Notes under the pieces: generated by a model | Told to the model about the DNA's origin: nothing | The model's input: only the letters and a program-made list of their open reading frames with translations | The model's database searches: none | Assembly (NCBI GenBank): GCA_964638675.1 | Contig: CAZXAU010000002.1 | Span: 155,302 to 219,301 of the forward strand | DNA: 64,000 bases | Source: SIG714 sp964638675 | GTDB lineage: Bacteria; Bacillota; Clostridia; Oscillospirales; CAG-272 | Direction of reading: 5' to 3' | Shown: positions 1 through 8,714 of the stretch, piece after piece | Layout of the letters: every line of letters starts with the position of its first letter | Position numbering within the stretch: position 1 is the stretch's first letter | Made by a program: the position numbers and the translations under genes

Positions 1-572
1 GCATTAACATGTACGAACGTGGAGAAAGAGAACCGGGATTGGATATGTTAGAAACTATAGCTGACTTTTTTAATGTTGACATGGATTATTTACACGGGAA
101 AACAAATATTCCTAATAACAGTTTATTTTTAAGATGGAATAATCAAAAAGACACCGAATCCCTCCCCAGTAATATTCGTCCTGTTCAAACTAAGAGATTT
201 CCTATGCTTGGCGAAATTGCTTGTGGTGAGCCTATATTTGCAAATGAGGATCATATATCCTATATAGACGCAAGTGTGGATATTAAAGCAGATTTTTGTC
301 TGACTGCTAAAGGCGACAGCATGACCGGCGCACGCATTTATGATGGTGATGTGATTTTTATAAAATCTCAACCTATGGTAAACAACGGCGAGATAGCCGC
401 TGTAATCATAGATGATGAGGCTACATTAAAGAGATGGTATTACTACCCTGAAAAAGGAAAACTCGTTCTCAATCCTGAAAATCCAATATATGAACCACTG
501 GTATATGTAGGGGAAGAACTTAATACTATTCGCTGTCTCGGCAAAGCTGTTTGCTTTATGAGCAATCTATGA
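1..572 (+). CDS. LexA/CI-like XRE repressor with S24 peptidase domain (5' end outside window)
   Basis: This is a self-cleaving transcriptional repressor of the XRE plus S24 type that controls phages and integrative elements. The frame is open from the window edge; the ATG at 9 falls inside the helix-turn-helix (residues YERGEREPG are the usual end of an XRE domain), so the true start lies upstream. The C-terminal half has an Ala-Cys-Gly cleavage-type site (GEIACGEP), the catalytic Ser in KGDSMTG and the catalytic Lys in ATLKRW. In the family, activated RecA promotes autocleavage between the two halves and so derepresses the element. It ends 24 bp before a large serine recombinase, a repressor/integrase pairing typical of prophages and conjugative elements. 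The family call is secure; the kind of element is inferred. Confidence 0.85.
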   Translation, partial: INMYERGEREPGLDMLETIADFFNVDMDYLHGKTNIPNNSLFLRWNNQKDTESLPSNIRPVQTKRFPMLGEIACGEPIFANEDHISYIDASVDIKADFCLTAKGDSMTGARIYDGDVIFIKSQPMVNNGEIAAVIIDDEATLKRWYYYPEKGKLVLNPENPIYEPLVYVGEELNTIRCLGKAVCFMSNL

Positions 573-596
573 TATGTTTGGAACCGAAGAAAGAAA

Positions 597-2132
597 ATGA
601 ATGTAGTTTTATATTTGAGATATAGTAGCGAAAAGCAAAACGAGCAATCTATTGAAGGTCAGCAAAGAATCTGTAAAGCGTATTGCGAGCGAAATGATAT
701 GAATATTGTTGAGGTTTACATAGACCGGGCGTTGTCTGCATCCAAAAATGCAGAGAAGCGTGAGAGCTTCCAACGCATGATCAAAGACAGTGATAAGCAT
801 CAGTTTGAAGCTGTTGTTGTTTACAAGCTCGACAGGTTCGCAAGAGATCGTTATGATTCAGCAATATATAAGAACAAATTAAAGAAAAATGGTGTCCGTG
901 TTATATCGGCAACCGAAAATATCAGTGACAGCCCCGAAGGTATTATTTTAGAATCAGTCCTTGAAGGTATGGCAGAATTCTACTCTAAAGAGCTTTCCCA
1001 AAAGGTGACGAGGGGAATGCATGAAACGGCGTTGAAATGCCATTCCTGCGGCGGTCAGATCCCTCTCGGTTACAAGATCGAGAATAAGAAGTTTGTTATT
1101 GATCCGATTACAGCACCGATTGTCGTTGAGGCGTTCGAAAGATATGCCAATGGTGAAACAGTAGCAGAAATATGTGATAGTTTTAACAACAGAGGTTTTC
1201 TGACAACAAAGGGTGTCGAATTTAACAAAAACTCGTTCCGGAACATGTTCCGCAACGAGCGTTATATAGGGATATATAAATATAAGGATGTGAGGGTTGA
1301 GGGTGGTGTGCCCGCAATCATCGACAGGGAGATATTTGAGGCTGTGCAAAAAAAACTTAAATCTACAGCGGAAGCTCCCGCAAGGTCCAAAGCCAAAGTT
1401 GAGTACATGCTTTCACAAAAGCTGTTTTGCGGACATTGCGGCACACTTATGATTGGCGAAAGCGGTACAAGTAAAAGCGGAGATGTTTATTATTACTACA
1501 CTTGCGGACAGAGGAAAAGAAAGCATTCTTGTGACAAAAAGCCTCTAAAAAAAGATTTTATCGAGAGAGTTGTAGTGCAGGATGCACTTAATCTTCTTAC
1601 CCCAGAGAAGATTGACGAAATAGCCGAGATTGCTGTAAATGAGTCAATCAGAGAGATAGAAGAAAACTCCAACATACCTAATCTGAGAGACAAGATTGAA
1701 GATATAGAGAATTCTATAAGTAATCTTGTCAAGATGGTGGAAAAAGGCGTGCAATCAGATGCAATTGCGAAAAGACTCAAAGAGTTGGAGAAAGAAAAAA
1801 GAGCCTACGAGATACAACTCGTAAACGCCCAGAGCGAATGGATCCTTTTGGAGAAGGAGCATGTCGTATGGTGGCTGAACAAATTCCGAGATGGAGACAT
1901 TGAAGACAAAAATTTTCGCCGACAAGTTATCGATATGCTCGTGAATTCTGTAACGGTGTGGGATGACCCTGACGGATGGTATAAAACTACCATAGTTTAC
2001 AATTTAACTTCTCATAATTCGACGACTTTTAAGTGTTCGGATTTGATGGAAGGAGGTCCACCAAAAAGAAAAAGTCGCTTAGCGGCTTTTTCTTTTTGTA
2101 CTTTTCTCTTCCCGTTCTTATCTCTTCTCTAA
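597..2132 (+). CDS. Large serine recombinase (site-specific integrase)
   Basis: This recombinase cuts and rejoins attachment sites through a 5'-phosphoserine link and so integrates or excises an element. The resolvase domain fills about residues 1-150, with Arg8 and the nucleophile Ser10 in YLRYSSEKQ. The recombinase domain (about 165-260) is followed by a zinc ribbon with Cys278, Cys281, Cys303 and Cys312 and a charged coiled coil at about 350-440. The length, 511 residues, is normal for the family. The last ~25 codons are odd: they run through a strong hairpin (2062-2098) and encode a hydrophobic FSFCTFLFPFLSLL tail unlike the rest, as if the natural stop were missing and the frame read on into flanking DNA. 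Weak spacing of the ribosome site suggests coupling to the repressor upstream. It probably marks the right-hand end of a mobile element. Confidence 0.9.
   Translation: MNVVLYLRYSSEKQNEQSIEGQQRICKAYCERNDMNIVEVYIDRALSASKNAEKRESFQRMIKDSDKHQFEAVVVYKLDRFARDRYDSAIYKNKLKKNGVRVISATENISDSPEGIILESVLEGMAEFYSKELSQKVTRGMHETALKCHSCGGQIPLGYKIENKKFVIDPITAPIVVEAFERYANGETVAEICDSFNNRGFLTTKGVEFNKNSFRNMFRNERYIGIYKYKDVRVEGGVPAIIDREIFEAVQKKLKSTAEAPARSKAKVEYMLSQKLFCGHCGTLMIGESGTSKSGDVYYYYTCGQRKRKHSCDKKPLKKDFIERVVVQDALNLLTPEKIDEIAEIAVNESIREIEENSNIPNLRDKIEDIENSISNLVKMVEKGVQSDAIAKRLKELEKEKRAYEIQLVNAQSEWILLEKEHVVWWLNKFRDGDIEDKNFRRQVIDMLVNSVTVWDDPDGWYKTTIVYNLTSHNSTTFKCSDLMEGGPPKRKSRLAAFSFCTFLFPFLSLL
2062..2098 (+). terminator. 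Rho-independent terminator inside the recombinase 3' end
   Basis: A perfect outer stem (CAAAAAGAAAAAG with CTTTTTCTTTTTG) continues through a CGC/GCG inner stem to a TTA loop, and the 3' arm is T-rich. It is palindromic enough to act on both strands. It lies upstream of the annotated stop codon of the recombinase. Confidence 0.75.
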
Positions 2133-2572
2133 AAAAGCGAGCGACTTTTTCCGGATAAAAATGAAGAGAATCGGCAGCTTTGCTTCACAAATCAGTATTT
2201 ATTGATAATAGTGGTGCAAAATACCGGCGAAATAAGGGTTTTGCTTTTTAAGTATGCCTTTCGTAATGAAGATAAAGTATTTTGCAGGGCTTCGCCGGAG
2301 GGACGTTGTACCGTCCCAATTTGATTCTGTCTACACTCTGAATCCGCATCAGCGGCTTTTTTCTTTCTATACCTCTGCGTCACGATGGACTCTTCCCGGA
2401 TGTTCGTCTGCGCCGCCCATCTCCTTTTACTCGCTCACAGCGATACAAAGCCGCACATTTCCCTCCTGCACTGAGAGAATCCCCGTCCTGTATGCAATGC
2501 AGGGCGGTTTTCTTTTCTCCGTCCGGATGAAGCATGGCCCAATGGCAAGCCTTCACTGTCGCTCCTTCACTG
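2133..2572. other. Intergenic, partly GC-rich; no gene supported
   Basis: A 166-codon frame is open on the plus strand here, but it has no ribosome site, recognisable domain or credible composition, so I treat it as chance. The stretch holds a small palindrome, GGGACG with CGTCCC (about 2301-2318), and a terminator-like hairpin at 2483-2507 (CCGTCCTG with CAGGGCGG, followed by a T-rich run). It joins the AT-rich mobile-element end to the GC-rich GH36 gene, so an attachment site could lie here; I cannot point to a core. Confidence 0.5.
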
Positions 2573-4447
2573 TTATGACAGTTCCTTCTCGTGCAGAAGG
2601 CGGCATCCGGCTGTGCAAACACCCAGATATTTTGCGGGATCCCCCAGGAGTGCACTTCCGTCCTCACGCAGAGGATACAGATTCCAAAGCTTCACTCCTT
2701 CCGATCCGGCAGGCAGAGAGAATTCCAGCGATTCACCTGCACGGAGAAGAGTGATCTCCCCTGTGAAATACTCTTGCACAGCATATCCGAGGGGTGATTC
2801 CGCTCCAGGAATATCGGAAAGCCGCAGCGTTCCCTGACGCTCCTCGCCGCCACAGTGGAAGGCTGCCACGGCATAGCCGAGAGGTCCCTCATTCCAGACC
2901 TTCAAAATTCCCTCCTTCCGGGGATCTCTGTACACACAGTCAGCTGTAGGTCGTCCTGCATGGAAGGGAAACAGTGCCTTGCCTTCCCCGTCCAATAAAG
3001 GCAGGATCAGCTCCTGGTCACTGCCGCCATTGCCTGTTTCGGCATCATGCAGCCGATCGGAGACATACTGAGGTCCGCCTGAGAGAGCGCGGAGAACTGC
3101 AGAGCGCTTCCCCTCGGGGTGGACGCTCCACCACATATCAAAATCAGTATAGTAAAGCTCTCCATGGGTGAGGGCGTTGTAGGCGTTTGCCATGGCATGG
3201 CTCACAAACCCACGCTTGGTATCGTTTACAAAGAAATCGTCCGAATTGCGGTTCACTGCCGTAAATGGACGTGCAAAGCAGTTTTCAAAGTCCATGCCCA
3301 TGCAGTTGATGATATTGCCGCCGAAATGCTTCGCCACAGCCCTTTCCAGTCCCCGATGAATGGCACGCACTCCTTCAGAAGGGGCAGCAATGCCATCCAG
3401 TAGCTGCGGAAGCACAGACTGCACATCCACCTTTACGAAGTCTACACCTTCGGCAGAGAGAGCGGTATAAAAATGATCGTAAAAGGCAAACGCCTTCTCC
3501 TCGTCCGGGGCGGGGAAGCATATGCCATCCTTGTCGAAGACAAGATTTTCCTTTTCCGCCTGATAGAGCGTACTCTCCGGATCCACACCATCCCAGTAGC
3601 CGTGAATGGCGTGCCAAACACCCACATAGCGCACGCCGTAGTCATTTTTGATTTTTTGGATTGCGGCAGAAAGCCCGCCGGGGAATTTTTCGGGATCGGC
3701 GCCAAAGGAGGCGAGCTTGCCGTCGCGGAGCAATGACCAGCCGTCATCGATCACTAAAAAATCTATAGGAACCCCCACTGCTTTGAATTCCTCCAGCTTT
3801 TCGAAAAGTCCGGCAGCGTTCACCTTTTGATAAAAGGCATTCCAAGAGCAAAAACCGAAGCCTTTCAGTATCTCCGGATAGACCCGTTCCTCTCGCCGTG
3901 GAACTGGCAGAACACCTGCACGACGAAGTGCAGCAAAGCCTTCCTCTGCCGCCTGATAGGGTGAAGAAGCAACAGTAAGCGAGAGAAAGACGCCGTCAAG
4001 ACAGGGAGAATTGCCACCGGAAACCAGCTTCACGCTTCCCTGCTCAATGGCGCAGCGGAAGCGCTCGCCGGGCAGGCAGAGAAGAAGGGCATGGGAAGCT
4101 TCATCCAGCTTCAAAAAGCACGCCTGAATTCTACCGGAAATCTGCTTCAGGCGATCCTCCCCTTCCTCAGGGAAGGCGGCGGTCATCCACCATGGGCTTG
4201 TGAGAGTGGAGCAGAAGACAGGCAGTGTCGGGGGGAGCTGCAAAGGAAGCTCCAAGTTGTTTTCCGGTGCGGCGATATGTACCTCCGCAAGCAGTGTGTT
4301 TCCCTCCTCCCGAAGGGACAGCGGCGGGACATCTGCCGCCGCATCCGGGTGCAGGTCTTTCGGCAATTCCAAGGTGAACAGCGGCGTACCGCTTTGCAGA
4401 AAGACAGAAAGCCTGTCCTTCCAGGTGGTATAGCGAAAATTTTTCAT
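2573..4447 (-). CDS. GH36-type raffinose synthase/alpha-galactosidase (Sip1-like)
   Basis: This is a predicted cytoplasmic glycoside hydrolase or transglycosylase acting on alpha-galactosides. It has the family landmarks GFGFCSWNAFY and LVIDDGW, the nucleophile Asp in FVKVDVQ (about residue 340) and the acid/base Asp in NRNSDDFF (about 402). At 624 residues it is shorter than plant raffinose synthases (about 780) but has both catalytic aspartates, so it is probably active. No signal peptide is seen. The ribosome site is weak and about 13 nt from the ATG. Composition is clearly GC-richer than every neighbour, with many GCC/CTG/GAG codons, suggesting acquisition from a GC-richer donor. It stands alone, with no transporter or other sugar gene beside it, and is transcribed from the promoter/operator at 4578-4620. 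The family is secure, the exact substrate is not. Confidence 0.85.
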   Translation of the reverse strand: MKNFRYTTWKDRLSVFLQSGTPLFTLELPKDLHPDAAADVPPLSLREEGNTLLAEVHIAAPENNLELPLQLPPTLPVFCSTLTSPWWMTAAFPEEGEDRLKQISGRIQACFLKLDEASHALLLCLPGERFRCAIEQGSVKLVSGGNSPCLDGVFLSLTVASSPYQAAEEGFAALRRAGVLPVPRREERVYPEILKGFGFCSWNAFYQKVNAAGLFEKLEEFKAVGVPIDFLVIDDGWSLLRDGKLASFGADPEKFPGGLSAAIQKIKNDYGVRYVGVWHAIHGYWDGVDPESTLYQAEKENLVFDKDGICFPAPDEEKAFAFYDHFYTALSAEGVDFVKVDVQSVLPQLLDGIAAPSEGVRAIHRGLERAVAKHFGGNIINCMGMDFENCFARPFTAVNRNSDDFFVNDTKRGFVSHAMANAYNALTHGELYYTDFDMWWSVHPEGKRSAVLRALSGGPQYVSDRLHDAETGNGGSDQELILPLLDGEGKALFPFHAGRPTADCVYRDPRKEGILKVWNEGPLGYAVAAFHCGGEERQGTLRLSDIPGAESPLGYAVQEYFTGEITLLRAGESLEFSLPAGSEGVKLWNLYPLREDGSALLGDPAKYLGVCTAGCRLLHEKELS

Positions 4448-4577
4448 ATCTGTTTTTCTAATTCCTTTTTCTTACTTTTCTATATTTTGTATTTCGTCTT
4501 ATTTCGACTCAATCGCAGAGGAATCGGGGGCTATCCAGCTGATAGTTGGATATCAGAAAATCCCCCCTTCACCGCGA

Positions 4578-4620
4578 ATTATACCACCCTCCCCTCCCGT
4601 TTGCAAGCGTTTTTCGCAAA
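4578..4620 (-). promoter_or_regulatory. Sigma-A promoter overlapped by a LacI/CcpA-type operator, for the GH36 gene
   Basis: On the minus strand TTGCAA (4606-4601), 17 bp and TATAAT (4583-4578) form a near-consensus promoter 131 bp before the start codon. The palindrome TTTGCaagcgtttttcGCAAA (4600-4620) overlaps the -35 box and resembles a LacI-family or catabolite-repression (cre) site with two mismatches. A repressor bound there would block polymerase, which fits a sugar-inducible or catabolite-repressed gene. Confidence 0.6.
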
Positions 4621-4938
4621 TTTTCCTCTTCTGCCGTATTACTTACGGCAGCAGTTTTGCCAAAAAAATACACAGGATTCATTTCATATTCTGCAAGGAT
4701 ATGTTGTAATGAAAAACAGAAGGAATAATCTGAGGGGATTCTCATTCAGGAAGCCTTCAAAAACTTCACAAAAACAGAATTTTAAAGAATATCAATTCTC
4801 CGGCGAAGCGCGGTAAAGCCTTACTGAATTTTTTTCTTATTCCTTTGAGATGCTGAAAAGAGTATCTCCTTTTTAATTTATTTCATTTTTTATCTTTTTA
4901 CTGCAAACACAACTATTGATATGTGCAAATGATAATAA
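4621..4938. other. Intergenic region, no gene; one hairpin
   Basis: No reading frame with a ribosome site was found. A perfect 8-bp hairpin CTGCCGTA/TACGGCAG lies at 4631-4651, followed by CAGTTTTG. The rest is AT-rich and unremarkable. Confidence 0.5.
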
Positions 4939-4968
4939 AAAAGCCACGAGCTTTCCGCCCGTAGCTTT
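4939..4968 (-). terminator. Terminator downstream of the glutamate dehydrogenase gene
   Basis: On the minus strand AAGCTACGGGC pairs with GCTCGTGGCTT around a GGAAA loop and is followed by TTTTTT. It sits about 40 bp past the stop codon of gdhA. Confidence 0.8.
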
Positions 4969-5010
4969 AAAGTTCAATTATAAGTTATACGCCTCTTGCA
5001 ATCGGATATT

Positions 5011-6282
5011 TTATTGCATACCGCGAAGTTCTCTGACATTGACAGCTCTTTCAAGTGCTATCATATATGACGCCGTGCGAAGCGGTATATTTTTTTCGCT
5101 TGAAAGTTTATACACACCATCAAATGAGCTTGTTATTTTTGAATCAAGCTTCTGTCTGACCTCTTCAAGCGTCCAATAAAATGCCGAAAGGTTCTGAACC
5201 CATTCAAAATAGGATACTATAACACCGCCTGAGTTTGCAAGAATGTCGGGAACGACAGATATTCCACGTTCGTTCAATATTTCATCGCCTTCGGAAGTCG
5301 CAGGTCCGTTCGCACCCTCGACTATTATTTTTGCTTTTAATTCCCTTGCAATATCCGATGTGATCTGATTTTCAGAAGCACAGGGGATCAGTATATCGCA
5401 CTCACAGCAAAGCAACTCATTATTAGTTATATGTCTGACATTCTCCCGATCATAATCACACAGCTTACCTGCATTCACCGACTTATAATTGATTATATCA
5501 TCAATAGGAAGACCGTCAGGGCAATACAAGCCACCTGATGAATCTGATATCGCTATTACCTTTGCACCGAATCTCTGAAGATCAAGTGCGGTATATTTTC
5601 CAACATTTCCTATACCTTGAATTGCAATTTTTGCTCCTTCAAGCGGTATGCCTTTTTTATCTGCAATCAGCTTTGCAATGAGTACAACACCCCTTCCGGT
5701 TGCCTCCTCTCTGCCAAGGCTTCCGCCGAGGGCGAGCGGTTTTCCCGTAACCACTCCGGGTGTAAAAGAACCTTTTATGTCCGAATATTTGTCTGCAATC
5801 CAGCTCATTATTCTGCCGTCGGTATTCATGTCAGGTGCGGGAACGTCACTTTTTTCCCCGAGAATAGGCATGATAAGCTCGGTGTATCTCTTAGTGAGCC
5901 GTTCAAGCTCGCTTTCCGATAAGCTTTTTACGTCTACAGCGATTCCGCCCTTCGCTCCGCCGAACGGAATATCGGCAAGTGCACACTTGAATGTCATCCA
6001 AAAAGCAAGAGCTCGAATTTCATCAACATCAACTTCAGGACTATAGCGTATACCGCCTTTTGATGGCCCCCGAAGCGTTGAATGCTGAATTCTGTATCCC
6101 TCAAACACCTTTGTCTTTCCGTCATCGGTTTTTATGTCAACACAAACTTTAAGTTCCCGTTCGGCATGTCTGAGAGTTTCATAGCTATCCGCAGTGTATC
6201 CGAGTCTTTCAGCTGCCTTATCAAGCTCCTTTATTGCATTTTCAAACAGATTTCCTTTTCCTTCTGCATTTGTTTTGTTCAT
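5011..6282 (-). CDS. gdhA: NAD-type glutamate dehydrogenase
   Basis: The enzyme reversibly deaminates glutamate to 2-oxoglutarate and ammonia in the cytoplasm. The glutamate-binding lysines lie in GPSKGGIRYSP (Lys75) and MTFKCA (Lys99), the catalytic Lys111 in PFGGAKGGI and the catalytic Asp151 in APDMNTDGR. The Rossmann fingerprint IQGIGNVG follows in the second half. At 423 residues it matches the GudB/RocG class rather than the ~450-residue NADP class, so catabolic NAD use is likely, though cofactor choice cannot be proved from sequence. The ATG at 6282 has AAGGA upstream. It is a single-gene unit with its own terminator and a 527-bp AT-rich upstream region. A central role in amino-acid fermentation is the expected job in Clostridia. 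Confidence 0.95.
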   Translation of the reverse strand: MNKTNAEGKGNLFENAIKELDKAAERLGYTADSYETLRHAERELKVCVDIKTDDGKTKVFEGYRIQHSTLRGPSKGGIRYSPEVDVDEIRALAFWMTFKCALADIPFGGAKGGIAVDVKSLSESELERLTKRYTELIMPILGEKSDVPAPDMNTDGRIMSWIADKYSDIKGSFTPGVVTGKPLALGGSLGREEATGRGVVLIAKLIADKKGIPLEGAKIAIQGIGNVGKYTALDLQRFGAKVIAISDSSGGLYCPDGLPIDDIINYKSVNAGKLCDYDRENVRHITNNELLCCECDILIPCASENQITSDIARELKAKIIVEGANGPATSEGDEILNERGISVVPDILANSGGVIVSYFEWVQNLSAFYWTLEEVRQKLDSKITSSFDGVYKLSSEKNIPLRTASYMIALERAVNVRELRGMQ

Positions 6283-6518
6283 AGCGAAACTTTTCCTTTT
6301 TTATTTTTTGTTCTCTATTTATATTTAATTTTTTTAAATGGTTATATTTATTTTTTGAACATTTATATCTTATTTTTTAAATTTTTATATTATTGATTTT
6401 TTGATTATTTCTGTTTTTCTATCAGTTTATTCTCTCACGGCAAAAGCGTGATAAAATTGGCACTTCATCTTGATAATTGCAAGCTACAGAGCTTTATAAT
6501 CGATCGGCTCCGTAAAAA

Positions 6519-6545
6519 TTAGCACTCGAATCGAAAGATTGCTAA
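6519..6545. promoter_or_regulatory. CIRCE-like inverted repeat (HrcA operator)
   Basis: TTAGCACTC, nine bases and GATTGCTAA match the CIRCE consensus TTAGCACTC-N9-GAGTGCTAA at 17 of 18 positions with exact spacing. In Firmicutes this is the binding site of the heat-shock repressor HrcA, normally in front of groESL or hrcA-grpE-dnaK. Here the flanking genes are gdhA (divergent) and rnhA, and dnaJ lies 2.8 kb downstream in the same direction. Confidence 0.65.
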
Positions 6546-6727
6546 TGTTTACAAATCATTAATAATAAATATGAAATTATATAATCATTACGGTTTATAA
6601 TCAACCGGAAAAAGATGATAATATGATTTATAAACTGTGTAACATCGAGGAAACATCGGATTTTATGCCAACTCATGAAAGGACACTTATAAATATTTCT
6701 CTTCTTTAAAATTAATTTCAAAATCAC

Positions 6728-6756
6728 TTGATTATTCGCAAACATTTTGATATAAT
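6728..6756 (+). promoter_or_regulatory. Sigma-A promoter for the rnhA operon
   Basis: TTGATT (6728-6733), 17 bp and TATAAT (6751-6756) form a strong vegetative promoter 54 bp before the GTG start of rnhA. The stretch between gdhA and this promoter (6283-6727) is AT-rich and holds the CIRCE-like site. Confidence 0.75.
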
Positions 6757-6809
6757 GAGCTTTGGGTTGGTTCTGCCGACGAAACAAATAAAAAAAGGGG
6801 AATATCAGA

Positions 6810-7247
6810 GTGAAAAATGTCGAGATATATTCCGATGGTGCCTGTTCGGGAAATCCCGGGCCGGGTGGCTACGGAACAATACTTGTCTGCGGTGAAACGA
6901 TAAAAGAACTCTCGGGAGGAGAAAAAAACACCACAAACAACCGTATGGAACTGATGGGAGCAATTGCGGGGCTTGAATGTCTCAAATACCCATGCAAGGT
7001 TACACTTACATCCGATTCAAAATATCTCGTCGATGCCGTCAACCTCGGCTGGGCAAGAAGCTGGCAGAAAAACGGATGGCGTAAATCTGACAAAAAGCCG
7101 GCACTGAATTCCGATCTGTGGGAAAGACTGCTTTCGTTGCTCGATAAACATGACGTAACTCTCTTCTGGATAAAAGGACACAACGGGCATCCATACAACG
7201 AACGGTGTGACCGCCTTGCAGTTGCGGCGGCAGAAAAATTCAAATAA
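6810..7247 (+). CDS. rnhA: Ribonuclease HI
   Basis: It cleaves the RNA strand of RNA:DNA hybrids, removing Okazaki primers and R-loops. All four metal-binding carboxylates are present: Asp9 (YSDGACSGNPGPGG), Glu47 (NNRMELMGA), Asp69 (LTSDSKY) and Asp134 (NERCDRLA), plus the active-site His124 (KGHNGH). The 145 residues are the usual bacterial length. It starts at GTG 6810, preceded by AAAAGGGGAATATCAGA, which gives a good ribosome site. It appears to be the first gene of a plus-strand run that continues with the cysteine desulfurase 85 bp downstream and later dnaJ and prmA. Confidence 0.95.
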   Translation: MKNVEIYSDGACSGNPGPGGYGTILVCGETIKELSGGEKNTTNNRMELMGAIAGLECLKYPCKVTLTSDSKYLVDAVNLGWARSWQKNGWRKSDKKPALNSDLWERLLSLLDKHDVTLFWIKGHNGHPYNERCDRLAVAAAEKFK

Positions 7248-7332
7248 GTCCCGCCATATTCGGATATGACCAACGCTTTATAAGAAATGTAAATAAAAAA
7301 TTCAATATCGAAAATAGAGGTAAATTAAATTA

Positions 7333-8493
7333 ATGTCGAAATTTGTTTATGCCGATAATGCGGCAACGACACCGGTGCTTCCCGAAGTTGCCGATGTCAT
7401 GATGAACTGTTTCAAACAAGAAGGACTTTTCGGAAATCCGTCAAGTCTTTACTCCAAAGGCGTAGATGCATCACTTCAACTTGACGGTGCGAGAAAAAAG
7501 ATAGCCGAACTGCTCGGATGTAAGCCTACAGAGCTTTTCTTCACATCATGCGGTACAGAGTCGGATAACTGGGCGATAAAAGGTGCGGCATATGCCAATG
7601 TCAAAAAGGGCAAACACCTTATCACCACCAAAATAGAGCATCATGCCGTTCTGTATTCAATGGAATCGCTCGAAAAGCAGGGCTTTGAGGTCACATATCT
7701 TGATGTTGACGAAAACGGATTCGTTACACCCGAACAGCTCGAAAAAGCTATCAGAGAAGATACTACACTCGTAGCCGTGATGTTTGCCAACAACGAGATC
7801 GGAACGATAGAGCCGATAAAAGAACTGGCAAAGGTATGTCATGAGCATAAAGTCATATTCTTCACCGATGCAGTTCAGGCGGTCGGAAATGTCGATATAA
7901 ATATCGCAGACCTCGGCGTCGATATGCTCTCACTCTCGGGACATAAGATACACACACCTAAAGGTGTAGGAATGCTGTATATCAAAACCGGAACAAGAGT
8001 ATATAATCTCATAGACGGAGGCGGTCAGGAGAGAGGAAGACGTGGCGGAACTGAAAATGTCGCATACGCTCTCGCACTCGCCAAAGCACTTGAAATTGCA
8101 GTAGGTAGAATAAGCGAAACGGATAAGATCAAAGCAAAAAGAGACAGACTGATAAAAGAGCTTCTCAAAATCGAGCGTTCAAGGCTCAACGGTCCAATCG
8201 ATAACCGACTCCCCGGAAATGTCAATATATCGTTTGAATGCATTGAAGGCGAAAGTCTGTTGTTGCTCCTTGATGCAATGGGAATCTGTTGCTCAACAGG
8301 CTCGGCTTGCTCGTCAAAATCGCTTGAACCGTCACACGTCCTGCTTGCGATCGGGCTTCCGGCAGAAAAAGCACACGGATCGCTCCGCATTTCTATCACA
8401 CACGAAACAACAGATGAAGATATAGACTATATCCTCGAATGCGTACCCAAAGCAGTGGCAAGACTGAGAGCCATGAGCCCGCTGTGGAATTGA
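7333..8493 (+). CDS. nifS: Cysteine desulfurase (NifS/IscS family)
   Basis: This PLP enzyme converts cysteine to alanine and passes persulfide sulfur to the Fe-S scaffold. PLP-contacting residues are visible: His103 (IEHHAVL), Asp179 (FTDAVQAVG) and the Schiff-base Lys205 in LSGHKIHTPKG. The mobile active-site loop carries Cys326 in CCSTGSACSS. At 386 residues it is full length. It precedes the IscU-type scaffold, the standard sulfur donor/acceptor pair of clostridial Fe-S assembly, though a 221-bp structured gap separates them. No iscR or fdx gene is visible nearby. The family assignment is certain; whether it also serves tRNA thiolation is unknown. Confidence 0.95.
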   Translation: MSKFVYADNAATTPVLPEVADVMMNCFKQEGLFGNPSSLYSKGVDASLQLDGARKKIAELLGCKPTELFFTSCGTESDNWAIKGAAYANVKKGKHLITTKIEHHAVLYSMESLEKQGFEVTYLDVDENGFVTPEQLEKAIREDTTLVAVMFANNEIGTIEPIKELAKVCHEHKVIFFTDAVQAVGNVDINIADLGVDMLSLSGHKIHTPKGVGMLYIKTGTRVYNLIDGGGQERGRRGGTENVAYALALAKALEIAVGRISETDKIKAKRDRLIKELLKIERSRLNGPIDNRLPGNVNISFECIEGESLLLLLDAMGICCSTGSACSSKSLEPSHVLLAIGLPAEKAHGSLRISITHETTDEDIDYILECVPKAVARLRAMSPLWN

Positions 8494-8714
8494 TAGAAAA
8501 AATACATTCAATATCACTTAAATTTAACCGTGTGGGGAAGGGGACCCACATGCCGGCTACAGCTCAAGCAATAACAGCTTAAGCCGTATTCCGGGAAACC
8601 CTATACCCATTTCTCTTTCAATAAAGTCTTTGATGGGGAAATGTGAAATTTTCTGTAGAAAATTCCCCCAAAAATCAAAACGCAAACTAACTACAAACAG
8701 TAAGGAGATAAGAT
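8494..8714 (+). ncRNA. Structured leader between nifS and the iscU-type gene
   Basis: This 221-nt gap holds several hairpins in series: GTGTGGG with CCCACA (about 8531-8552), an AGCTCAAGC/GCTTAAGCC pairing (about 8568-8586) and, at 8621-8670, a nested hairpin of GGGGAA/TTCCCC outside AATTTTC/GAAAATT. The last is related to another hairpin at 35857-35910. A good ribosome site (AAGGAGATAAG) follows the last hairpin. It could be a processing or regulatory leader controlling scaffold synthesis, or simply two inserted palindromes. I do not recognise a known riboswitch. Confidence 0.4.
8621..8670 (+). repeat. Dispersed hairpin repeat, copy 1
   Basis: It begins ATAAAGTCTTTGA and continues as GGGGAA...TTTCTGTAGAA...TCCCCC. 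The same 13-bp start and the same hairpin plan occur at 35857-35910 on the other strand. Both copies lie just upstream of a gene start. Confidence 0.55.

Noticed and set aside
2254..2754. 166-codon plus-strand frame
   Set aside because: No ribosome site, atypical composition, and it runs into the 3' end of the GH36 gene on the other strand.
6623..6709. 28-codon frame in the gdhA-rnhA gap
   Set aside because: A weak ribosome site is present (GGAAAAAGATGATAAT) but no terminator, family or other support.
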